The notes below the pieces were generated by a model, which did no database searches, was not told where the DNA came from, and saw only the letters and a program-made list of their open reading frames with translations. Both the position numbers and the translations under genes were made by a program. A stretch of 14,472 nucleotides of DNA from DASYAE01 sp036501535 (GTDB lineage Bacteria > Actinomycetota > Actinomycetes > Streptomycetales > Catenulisporaceae), in contig DASYAE010000182.1 in the NCBI GenBank assembly GCA_036501535.1, forward strand, positions 1 to 14,472, in the 5' to 3' direction. Shown piece by piece: positions 7,277-13,727 of the stretch (its first letter is position 1; every line of letters begins with the position of its first letter).

Positions 7277-7313
7277 AAAAAAGCGAATGACCCCTCGCGA
7301 ATCGCGAGAGGTC
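7277..7313 (-). terminator. Attenuator terminator hairpin in the cimA leader
   Basis: On the minus strand GACCTCTCGCG (7313-7303), a 3-nt loop ATT, and CGCGAGGGGTC (7299-7289) form an 11-bp stem with one G-U wobble. After a 6-nt spacer come six T residues (7282-7277). It lies about 60 nt upstream of the cimA GTG and is not at the end of any gene, so a regulatory terminator is more likely than a simple gene end. The 6-nt spacer between stem and U-run is longer than ideal. Confidence 0.6.
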
Positions 7314-7370
7314 TGCGCATCGGCCGTGGACTGCCCGAGTCATCCGGTGGTCAGTCCGTTACCGATGCGC
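7284..7370 (-). promoter_or_regulatory. Alternative RNA pairings in the cimA leader (candidate antiterminator)
   Basis: Two pairings compete. First, GCGCATCGG (7370-7362) pairs perfectly with CCGATGCGC (7323-7315), enclosing a 6-bp GGACTG/CAGTCC stem (7357-7352 with 7333-7328). Second, CGGATGACTC (7346-7337), in the loop of that stem, can pair over 10 bp (two G-U) with GGGTCATTCG (7293-7284). The second pairing takes up the 3' arm of the terminator hairpin and so would act as an antiterminator. Found by eye; free energies not computed. Confidence 0.45.
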
Positions 7371-7401
7371 CGCGGCCGATAATGCTCCGCACGGCGTACA
7401 T
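7351..7401 (-). CDS. Candidate leader peptide of cimA with tandem Ile codons
   Basis: A 17-codon frame (ATG at 7401, TGA at 7353-7351) encodes MYAVRSIIGRGASVTD. Codons 7 and 8 are ATT ATC, two isoleucines in a row, with valines at 4 and 14. Its 3' part overlaps the first arm of the long leader stem (7370-7362), and its stop lies inside the GGACTG hairpin. These are the positions where a stalled or terminating ribosome would change the fold. The Shine-Dalgarno match upstream is poor, so translation is unproven. A second short frame (ATG at 7421, 20 codons) overlaps it and lacks isoleucine. Confidence 0.4.
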   Translation of the reverse strand: MYAVRSIIGRGASVTD

Positions 7402-7491
7402 GATGAGCTCGAGTCTGCCATGCCTGGCCGAAGCCGGACACCGCGTATCACGATCCGGACGGCCTCTGTGTATTCGTGTAGGGGACATCAC

Positions 7492-8850
7492 CTACCCCGC
7501 GCTGGCCGGCTCGGGCTCGGCCGGGAAGTCCCGCATCCGGCGCAGCGGAGAGAAGAACACCCACAGGAACGCCAGCACGCCGCCGATCGTGGTGATGAAC
7601 AGCGTGGGCCGCAGGCCGATCCAGGTCGCGACCCCGCCGCCGGCCAGGGCGCCGAGCGGGAGCGTGCCCCACACGATCCAGCGCACGGAGGCGTTCATCC
7701 GGCCGAGCAGGTCCGGCGGGCAGATCGACTGCCGGTAGGTCACCTGCGCGACGTTGTAGACCACGGCCACGGCGCTGTAGGCGAGGTTCCCGGCGGCGAA
7801 CATCAGCAGGCCCCAGCCGGGCCGGGCCAGCGGGATGAGCAGGAACAGCGGGGCCGGCACGATCTGCACGGCCCAGATGATCCGGGCGTTGCCGACCAGC
7901 CGGCTGAGCCGGCCGCTGGTCAGGCCGCCGATGATGCCGCCGACGGCGGCGAGGGCGAACAGCAGGCCGACCTGGCCGGAGGTGGCGTGCAGGGTGCGCA
8001 CGAGGAAGACCACCTCGATCGCGCCCTGGCCGGCGCCGAAGAAGTTCGCGGTCGCGGTGCAGCCGACGACCTTGCGCAGGATCGGGTGCTTGAGGACGAA
8101 GCCGAGCCCCTCGTTCATCGACGCGCGGAACGAGACGCGCTCGTCGCCGTCGGACGGCTGCCGGTCGGGCTCCGCGGTCCGGATGGCTGCCAGGGACAGG
8201 GCGCTGAAGAAATATGAGACGGCGTCAGACGTGACGGCGCGGGCCGCGCCGATCAGCGTGACCAGCAGGCCGCCCAGCGACGGCCCGGCCACCTGGGCGA
8301 ACGACTGGGTGGTGCCGAGCTTGCCGTTGCCGTCGGCCAGTTGGTCCTTCGTCACCAGGGCCGGCAGGTAACTCTGATAGGCGACATCGAAGAACACCGT
8401 CAGCACGCCTACCAACGCCGCGACGACGTAGAGCTGCCACAGCGTCACATGCCAGAAGATCGCGGCAAGCGGGATCGAGAACATGAACAGCATCCGCGCC
8501 ACGTCGCAGCCCAGCATCATGCGGCGCTTGCGCGACCGGTCCACGATGACGCCGGCCGGCAGTGCCACCAGCAGGAAGGCCAGGCTGCCGAGGAACGACA
8601 GGACGGCGACCTCGAAGGTGGTGGCCCGGATCGCGGTCACCGCGATCAGCGGGAAGGCGAGGGTCGAGACGGACGAGCCGATCTCGCTGACCGCCTGACC
8701 GCCCCACAGCAGCATGAAGTCCCTGTGCCGCCACAGTGACATTGCGCTTTTGGACGTCGCCGTCTTGGACGTCGCGCTGTCGGATGCGGGCGGGCGCAGG
8801 GACTCCTCGTGCTCCGGGTCGGTGGCCGACTCCGGGTGATCGATGCTCAC
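7492..8850 (-). CDS. MFS transporter (MFS_3 / EntS-like exporter type)
   Basis: This is a 452-residue major facilitator in the cytoplasmic membrane. A hydrophilic N-terminal tail of about 40 residues precedes SLWRHRDFMLLWGGQAVSEIG, a typical start for drug/siderophore-exporter-like MFS_3 proteins. Motif A is GVIVDRSRKRR at 100-110 after the second helix, a weaker copy GRLSRLVG is near 313-320, and QSICPPDLLGRMNAS at 374-388 is also characteristic of this group. About twelve hydrophobic segments can be seen, with a cytoplasmic loop near 225-245. The start is a GTG with no strong Shine-Dalgarno sequence. It begins 29 nt after the ilvE stop and is probably co-transcribed with ilvE. The substrate is unknown; export of a branched-chain amino or keto acid is only a guess from position. 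Confidence 0.88.
   Translation of the reverse strand: MSIDHPESATDPEHEESLRPPASDSATSKTATSKSAMSLWRHRDFMLLWGGQAVSEIGSSVSTLAFPLIAVTAIRATTFEVAVLSFLGSLAFLLVALPAGVIVDRSRKRRMMLGCDVARMLFMFSIPLAAIFWHVTLWQLYVVAALVGVLTVFFDVAYQSYLPALVTKDQLADGNGKLGTTQSFAQVAGPSLGGLLVTLIGAARAVTSDAVSYFFSALSLAAIRTAEPDRQPSDGDERVSFRASMNEGLGFVLKHPILRKVVGCTATANFFGAGQGAIEVVFLVRTLHATSGQVGLLFALAAVGGIIGGLTSGRLSRLVGNARIIWAVQIVPAPLFLLIPLARPGWGLLMFAAGNLAYSAVAVVYNVAQVTYRQSICPPDLLGRMNASVRWIVWGTLPLGALAGGGVATWIGLRPTLFITTIGGVLAFLWVFFSPLRRMRDFPAEPEPASAG
8750..8779. repeat. 15-bp tandem duplication inside the MFS N-terminal tail
   Basis: TTGGACGTCGC occurs at 8750-8760 and again at 8765-8775, 15 bp apart. The duplication encodes the repeated ATSKT/ATSKS in the hydrophilic tail before the first helix. 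It keeps the frame and is probably a neutral slippage event in a disordered segment. Confidence 0.6.
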
Positions 8851-8879
8851 CGACGGAGCCTGTCACCGACCCGGTTTGA

Positions 8880-9998
8880 TCACAACCCGTTTGGTGCCTG
8901 CGGGATCGCGTGCAGCCAGCCGTGCTTGTCCTCGACCCGGCCGAATTGAACACCGAGAAGACGCTCCCTGAGCTGCAGGGTGAGTGGTCCGGGCCGGCCG
9001 TCGCCGATGACGAACTCGTCCGTGCGCGACTTCACCGAGCCGACCGGGGTCACCACGGCGGCCGTGCCGCAGCCGAACACCTCGGTCAGCGCGCCTGACG
9101 CGGCGTCGGTGCGCCACTGCTCGACGGTGATGCGGCCCTCCTCCGCCGGGATGCCGAGGTCGGCGGCGGCGGTCAGCAGCGAGTCGCGGGTGATGCCGGG
9201 CAGCAGCGAGCCGGACAGCTCGGGGGTGAGCAGCCGCGCCTCGTCGCCCGCGCCGTAGACGAAGAACAGGTTGTTCGAGCCCATCTCCTCCACGTAGCTG
9301 TGCTCGATCGCGTCGAGCCAGCACACCTGGTCGCAGCCCTGCTCGACGGCCTGCGCCTGGGCCAGGAAGGAGGCGGCGTAGTTGCCGGCGCACTTGACCT
9401 CGCCGGTGCCGCCCGGCGCGGCGCGCACGTAGTCCTCGCTCAGCCACACCTTGACCGGCTTGGCGGCGCCGCCGAAGTAGGAGCCGGCCGGCGAGCCGAT
9501 CACCATGAACAGGTACTCGCCGGAGGGGCGGTTGATGCCCAGGCCGATCTCGGTGGCGAACATGAACGGGCGCAGGTAGAGCGACTTCTCCGGGTCGTCC
9601 GGCACCCAGGCGGCGTCCTGCGCGACGAGCGCGTCGACGGCGCCGAGGAACAGCTCCGGGGGCAGCTCGGGCATGCCCATGCGGCGGGCGGACCGGTTCA
9701 GCCGGGCCGCGTTCGCGTCCGGCCGGAAGGCGACGAGCCGGCCGCTGTCCTGCCGGTACGCCTTCAGGCCCTCGAAGATCTCCTGGCCGTAGTGCAGCGC
9801 CGAGGTCGCCGGGTCGAGCTCGATCGGGCCGTAGGGCCGCAGCTGTGCGTCATGCCAGCCGCGCCCCTCGGTGTACTTGACGGTGACCATGTGGTCGGTG
9901 AACCGGCGGCCGAAGCCCGGGTTGGCGAGGATCTCCTCGCGCGTCGCGGCGGCGAGCGGCTCGGTCGTGGGCTTGAGTTCGATCGTGACGGGCGGCAT
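8880..9998 (-). CDS. ilvE: Branched-chain amino acid aminotransferase
   Basis: IlvE is a PLP-dependent fold-type IV transaminase that interconverts Leu, Ile and Val with their keto acids using glutamate. It has 372 residues, close to the 368 I recall for the M. tuberculosis enzyme. The PLP lysine is Lys202 in GEVKCAGNYAAS. Other family motifs are HYGQEIFEGLKAYR (69-82), YLRPFMFATE (141-150) and the Glu-containing YVEEMGSNNLFFVYG (235-249). Many relatives have GGMN where this protein has GSNN. The ATG at 9998 follows AGAGGAA (10010-10004) by 5 nt, so a longer reading from 10127 is rejected. It lies between leuB (176-nt gap) and the MFS gene (29-nt gap). Confidence 0.95.
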   Translation of the reverse strand: MPPVTIELKPTTEPLAAATREEILANPGFGRRFTDHMVTVKYTEGRGWHDAQLRPYGPIELDPATSALHYGQEIFEGLKAYRQDSGRLVAFRPDANAARLNRSARRMGMPELPPELFLGAVDALVAQDAAWVPDDPEKSLYLRPFMFATEIGLGINRPSGEYLFMVIGSPAGSYFGGAAKPVKVWLSEDYVRAAPGGTGEVKCAGNYAASFLAQAQAVEQGCDQVCWLDAIEHSYVEEMGSNNLFFVYGAGDEARLLTPELSGSLLPGITRDSLLTAAADLGIPAEEGRITVEQWRTDAASGALTEVFGCGTAAVVTPVGSVKSRTDEFVIGDGRPGPLTLQLRERLLGVQFGRVEDKHGWLHAIPQAPNGL

Positions 9999-10050
9999 CG
10001 GCGTTCCTCTTGATGGGCCCCGGGGGGCTGCGGCTGGCAACGGTGCAAGG

Positions 10051-10078
10051 ATGGTACGACCGTGACGGAGCCCGGCAA
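10051..10078 (-). promoter_or_regulatory. Candidate promoter for ilvE
   Basis: On the minus strand TTGCCG (10078-10073) and TACCAT (10056-10051) are 16 nt apart. Transcription would start near 10044, leaving a 5' UTR of about 45 nt that carries a short GCCCC/GGGGC hairpin just before the ribosome-binding site. The assignment depends on partial consensus matches. Confidence 0.4.
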
Positions 10079-10140
10079 TAGGGAACGAATGGCACTGCGC
10101 TGCGCATATCCGCGCTGGGCCCGTCACACTGTATTTCTCG

Positions 10141-10182
10141 CCCAGTGAGACGGTAACCCATTCCGGCTATCGGCTCACTGGG
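10141..10182 (-). terminator. Inverted repeat overlapping the leuB stop codon
   Basis: CCCAGTGAG on the minus strand (10182-10174, containing the leuB TGA) pairs perfectly with CTCACTGGG (10149-10141): 9 bp around a 24-nt loop with a small inner CCG/CGG pair. No U-run follows. It could be a terminator or a 3'-end stabiliser separating leuB from ilvE. Confidence 0.5.
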
Positions 10183-11341
10183 TTGTGGCTTGCCCGGCGG
10201 ATACTCGAGCCGTGGCGGAGGCGGCCAGGGACGCGAGCGCGTCGCCGATCTGGCCGGTGGTGCGGGGGCCGTGCGCGGACCGGGCGGCCAGGTCGGCCTC
10301 GACCGCGGCCTCGATCGCCGCGGCGGCGGCGGTCAGGCCCGGCTCCGGCTCCGCGCCGACGGCGCGGACCGCTGCGAGGTGGCGCAGCAGGAGCGCGGCG
10401 GAGAGCACCGCCGCGGTCGGGTCCGCCTTGCCGGTGCCGGCGATGTCGGGCGCCGAACCGTGCACGGGCTCGAACATCGACGGGAAGGTCCCGGCGGGGT
10501 TGATGTTCCCCGAGGCGGCCAGGCCGATGCCGCCGGTGACGGCTGCGGCCAGGTCGGTGAGGATGTCGCCGAAGAGGTTGTCGGTGACGATGACGTCGAA
10601 GCGCTCCGGCTGGGTGGTCAGGAAGATGGTGGCCGCGTCGACGTGCAGGTAGTCGGTGGACACTTCGGGGTACTCGGCGGCGACCGCGTCGAAGATCCGC
10701 TTCCACAGGTGGCCGGCGTACACGAGCACGTTGTTCTTGTGCACCAGGGTCAGCTTGCGCCGCGGCCGGCCCTGCGCCCGGGCGAACGCGTCGCGCACGA
10801 CCCGCTCGATGCCGTACGCCGTGTTGAGCGACACCTCGGTGGCGACCTCGTTCGGGGTGCCGGTGCGCAGCGAGCCGCCGTTGCCCGTGTACGGGCCCTC
10901 GGTGCCCTCGCGCACGACCACGAAGTCGATCGGCGCCTCGGAGCGCAGCGGTCCGGTGACCCCGGGGTAGAGCCGCGACGGGCGCAGATTGACGAAGTGG
11001 TCGAAGGCGAAGCGCAGCCGGAGCAGCAGCCCCCGCTCCAGCACTCCGGACGGCACACTCGGGTCGCCGACCGCGCCGAGCAGGATCGCGTCGTGCTTGG
11101 CCAGCGTGGCGAGCGTGTCGTCGGTCAGGGTCTCCCCGGTGGCGTGCCAGTGCCGGGCTCCGAGGTCGTACTCGGCGGCATCGACCCGGACGCCGGCCGG
11201 GAGCGCGGCGCGCAGCGCTTTGAGCGCCTCCGCGGTCACCTCCGGCCCGATCCCGTCGCCGCCGATCACCGCGAGGTCGATGGACCCGGGACCGCCGGCT
11301 GAGGTAGCTGCACCGGTACCTGACACCGTGGGAGAAACCAT
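10175..11341 (-). CDS. leuB: 3-isopropylmalate dehydrogenase
   Basis: LeuB oxidises 3-isopropylmalate with NAD+, and the same enzyme type can act on 3-methylmalate in the citramalate route. Motifs (numbered from the ATG at 11341): GGDGIGPEV (27-35), LRLRFAFDHFVNLRPSR (108-123), catalytic Lys202 in HKNNVLVYAGHLW, Asp235 in YLHVDAA, Asp259 and Asp263 in DNLFGDILTD, and MFEPVHGSAPDIAG (289-302). At 388 residues it is longer than the usual 345-365, with about 25 extra low-complexity N-terminal residues. A GTG at 11326 would shorten it by five residues, and a TTG at 11374 would lengthen it by 11. I prefer 11341 because TAAGCT lies exactly 7 nt upstream, fitting a leaderless start. No Shine-Dalgarno sequence is present. 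Confidence 0.94.
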   Translation of the reverse strand: MVSPTVSGTGAATSAGGPGSIDLAVIGGDGIGPEVTAEALKALRAALPAGVRVDAAEYDLGARHWHATGETLTDDTLATLAKHDAILLGAVGDPSVPSGVLERGLLLRLRFAFDHFVNLRPSRLYPGVTGPLRSEAPIDFVVVREGTEGPYTGNGGSLRTGTPNEVATEVSLNTAYGIERVVRDAFARAQGRPRRKLTLVHKNNVLVYAGHLWKRIFDAVAAEYPEVSTDYLHVDAATIFLTTQPERFDVIVTDNLFGDILTDLAAAVTGGIGLAASGNINPAGTFPSMFEPVHGSAPDIAGTGKADPTAAVLSAALLLRHLAAVRAVGAEPEPGLTAAAAAIEAAVEADLAARSAHGPRTTGQIGDALASLAASATARVSAGQATTQ

Positions 11342-11348
11342 GTGCGGG

Positions 11349-11354
11349 AGCTTA
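11349..11354 (-). promoter_or_regulatory. Candidate -10 box for leaderless leuB
   Basis: TAAGCT on the minus strand (11354-11349) matches TAnnnT, and 7 nt separate it from the ATG at 11341. This is the same spacing as at the M3 peptidase start. The -35 region (TGTTTG at a 17-nt distance) is poor. It lies in the 29-nt gap between the small upstream ORF and leuB. Confidence 0.4.
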
Positions 11355-11370
11355 CTGTGCGTCTCGCGGC

Positions 11371-11610
11371 TCAAACACCGGCCGTCCGCGATATGGACGT
11401 GCGCTGCGGCGCGGTGCGCTCGGTGCGGCCGCCGGGGCGCGAACCGGCCGAGGCGGCCGGCGCTGCGGGCCGCTGCGCCGACGGGCGGTCGGGCCCGAAG
11501 TCGTCGCGCCAGTCATAAGCGTCCTGGAGCGCGTTGCGCGCACGTGCTCGCGCGTCCCGCTCGTCCTGGACGTCCACGTCCTCGTAACGGAAGTCGGTTT
11601 CCTGCTGCAT
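11371..11610 (-). CDS. Small hydrophilic protein of unknown function
   Basis: A 79-residue frame begins at ATG 11610 (MQQETDFRYEDVDVQDERD) and stops at 11371, 29 nt before leuB and on the same strand. A GTG at 11676 would extend it to 101 residues. Most codons end in G or C, as in the real genes here. The first 45 residues are rich in Asp, Glu and Arg with scattered aromatics and might form a short helix; the rest is rich in Pro, Ala, Ser and Arg and looks disordered. There is no signal peptide, membrane segment or known motif. The Shine-Dalgarno match is weak (GGGACGGA, distant). I do not recognise the family. It could be a real leuB-linked small protein or a chance open frame in GC-rich sequence. 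Confidence 0.4.
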   Translation of the reverse strand: MQQETDFRYEDVDVQDERDARARARNALQDAYDWRDDFGPDRPSAQRPAAPAASAGSRPGGRTERTAPQRTSISRTAGV

Positions 11611-12063
11611 GATGTCGTGTTCCGTCCCCGGCCGGGTGAGCCGGCCGTAGTGATCCACTGGCTCGGGTACGGACACGCCGGCTTGTGGCTCGGCATCGCG
11701 GTCCTGAACGGATCCCGGCGGGGCGCTGGGGGTGGGGCGCCCGGATACTCGGAAGTCCTAGCAAACGACGGTACCCGGTTCGGCCCGGGATGTCCCGCTC
11801 GATGTTCGGACTTCCTACTATCTGAGACGACGGTAAAGGGTCGGCAACGGGGAGTACGCGGCCGTCGACGGCGGCGCGGCACGGCTGCGAGCGAGGGAAT
11901 GCGCAGGTGGTAGGGGGTCGGCAGGGGTTGCGGCAGCGCCCGGTGAGCGGTCCGGAGCGGCTTTTCCGGATGCGCCGGGACCCGATCGGCTCAAGTGGCG
12001 CTCGAGTTCGGCCGGCGGGTTTCACCGGGCTCTGATGGTGCGCCGCGGGTGAAAATGCGGCAG
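11611..12063. other. Long intergenic region between serA and the small ORF
   Basis: No recognisable gene is present; frames crossing here are Arg/Pro-rich and lack motifs. It holds an 8-bp inverted repeat GGAAGTCC/GGACTTCC (11751-11758 and 11808-11815) and two copies of a TACCGTCGT-containing element (11744-11773 and 11801-11835, minus strand). This is the likely site of promoter and operator sequences for the leuB unit, but I cannot assign a -35/-10 pair. Confidence 0.5.
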
Positions 12064-12117
12064 GAACGCTAAAGGCCCCCGCCGCGCGGACGCGGAGAAG
12101 GCCTTCGGCAAGCGTTC
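12064..12117 (-). terminator. Compound hairpin terminator of serA
   Basis: Nested stems follow the serA stop by 23 nt: GAACGCT/AGCGTTC (12064-12070 with 12111-12117), AAGGCC/GGCCTT (12072-12077 with 12100-12105) and CCGCG/CGCGG (12082-12086 with 12091-12095). There is no immediate U-run, but an ATTTTC occurs a few bases further on. Confidence 0.75.
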
Positions 12118-12140
12118 TGACGCCGGGTCAGGCGGCAGGG

Positions 12141-13727
12141 CTACGGCAACGAGACCGCGCGGCCCCAGGAGGCGCCGACCGCATCCGCGATCTCGGCCAT
12201 GACCTCGGTCGGCACCGCACTGTCCACGGTCACCGCGACCAGCGCCTCGCCGCCCCGCGCGCTGCGGGCGACCTGCATGCCGGCGATGTTGACGCCGGAC
12301 TCGCCGAGCAGGCTGCCGACCACGCCGACCACGCCGGGCCGGTCGAGGTAGCGGAAGTAGGCCGAGTGCTCGGAGGCGGCCAGGTCCACGGTGAAGCCGT
12401 TGATGTCGACGATCTTCTCGACGGACTTCGGGCCGGACAGGGTGCCGGACACCGAGAACACCTCGCCGGTGGCCATGGTCCCGCGCACGGTCACCATGTT
12501 GCGGTAGTCCGGGGACTCCGAGGTGGTGGTCAGCCGCACCTCGAGCCCGCGCTCCTGCGCGAGCAGCGGCGCGTTCACGTACGAGACCGAGCCCTCGACC
12601 ACGTCGGCGAACACGCCCTTGAGCGCGGACAGCTCGAGCACCTTCACGTCGTGCTCGGTGATCTCGCCGGCCACGACCACGTCGAGCTGCTGCACGGCGC
12701 CGCCGGCCAGGCCGGTCAGCAGCCGGCCGAGCCGCTCGGCCAGCGGCAGGCCCGGTCGCACGATCTCGGCGATCGTGCCGCCCTGCACGTTCACCGCGTC
12801 CGGCACGAGCTCGCCGGCCAGCGCGAGCCGCACCGACTTGGCCACCGCGACGCCGGCCTTCTCCTGCGCCTCCTCGGTCGAGGCGCCCAGGTGCGGGGTC
12901 ACCACCACCGAGTCCAGCTCGAACAGCGGCGAGTCGGTGCACGGCTCCTTCGCGTACACGTCGATGCCGGCGCCGGCGACCCGGCCCTCCTTGATCGCCG
13001 CGGCGAGCGCCGCCTCGTCGACCAGGCCGCCGCGGGCCACGTTGATGACCCGCACCGTCGGCTTGACCTTGCGCAGCGCCTCCTCGCCGATCAGGCCGAT
13101 GGTCTCCGGCGTCTTCGGCATGTGCACGGTGATGAAGTCCGACTCGGCCAGCAGCTCGTCCAGCGTGACCAGCTTCGCGCCGATCTGCGCGGCCTTTCCG
13201 GCCTGCACGTACGGGTCGTAGGCCAGCAGCTTCACGCCGAACGGCAGCAGCCGCGCGGAGACCAGCGCGCCGATCCGGCCGAGGCCGACGACGCCGATCG
13301 TCTTGCCGTCCAGCTCGACGCCGGAGTACTTCGAGCGGGCCCACTTGCCGCCCTTGAGCGCGGCGTTGGCCGAGGCGATGTTGCGCGCGCTGGCCAGGAT
13401 CAGGCCGACGGTCAGCTCGGCCGCCGAGGTGATGTTGGAGGTGGGCGCGTTGACCACCATGGCGCCGGCCTTGGTGGCGGCGCCGATGTCCACGTTGTCG
13501 AGGCCGACGCCGGCGCGGGCGATGACGCGCAGCTTCTCGGCCGCGCCGATCGCCTCGGCGTCCACCTTGGTGGCCGAGCGCACCAGGATCGCGTCGACGT
13601 CCTCGATGGCGGGCAGCAGCTGGGCGCGGTCCGCGCCGTCGCAGTACCGCACCTCGAAGTCGGGGCCGAGCGCTTCCACCGTCGCGGGGCTGAGCTCTTC
13701 GGCGATGAGAACCACGGGTTTGGTCAC
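12141..13727 (-). CDS. serA: D-3-phosphoglycerate dehydrogenase (ASB and ACT domains)
   Basis: SerA oxidises 3-phosphoglycerate to 3-phosphohydroxypyruvate, the first step of serine synthesis. With the GTG at 13727 it has 528 residues, the same as the M. tuberculosis enzyme as I recall. The start is well supported by GGAGGAG at 13741-13735, 7 nt upstream. The NAD-binding motif GLGRIG is at 148-153. Catalytic residues are Arg232 (NVARGGLVDE), Glu261 (AKEP) and His279 (TPHLGAS). After the catalytic part comes the ASB domain of about 130 residues, then a C-terminal ACT domain beginning around GVVGVVGSLLGESGVNIAGM, which in relatives binds serine for feedback inhibition. The 5' leader of about 300 nt contains a 21-codon open frame and short hairpins. 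Confidence 0.97.
   Translation of the reverse strand: MTKPVVLIAEELSPATVEALGPDFEVRYCDGADRAQLLPAIEDVDAILVRSATKVDAEAIGAAEKLRVIARAGVGLDNVDIGAATKAGAMVVNAPTSNITSAAELTVGLILASARNIASANAALKGGKWARSKYSGVELDGKTIGVVGLGRIGALVSARLLPFGVKLLAYDPYVQAGKAAQIGAKLVTLDELLAESDFITVHMPKTPETIGLIGEEALRKVKPTVRVINVARGGLVDEAALAAAIKEGRVAGAGIDVYAKEPCTDSPLFELDSVVVTPHLGASTEEAQEKAGVAVAKSVRLALAGELVPDAVNVQGGTIAEIVRPGLPLAERLGRLLTGLAGGAVQQLDVVVAGEITEHDVKVLELSALKGVFADVVEGSVSYVNAPLLAQERGLEVRLTTTSESPDYRNMVTVRGTMATGEVFSVSGTLSGPKSVEKIVDINGFTVDLAASEHSAYFRYLDRPGVVGVVGSLLGESGVNIAGMQVARSARGGEALVAVTVDSAVPTEVMAEIADAVGASWGRAVSLP

Noticed and set aside
7219..7320. A longer cimA starting at ATG 7320
   Set aside because: The extra 34 residues are encoded by the terminator hairpin and U-run and are not typical of CimA, while GTG 7218 has an excellent ribosome-binding site.
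9999..10127. A longer ilvE starting at 10127
   Set aside because: The extra 43 residues lack family similarity. ATG 9998 has AGAGGAA at proper spacing, and a candidate promoter lies within the supposed extension.
11513..12025. A 170-codon minus-strand frame in the serA-leuB gap
   Set aside because: Arg/Pro/Ser-rich with no motif or ribosome-binding site, and it overlaps the better-supported small ORF in another frame.
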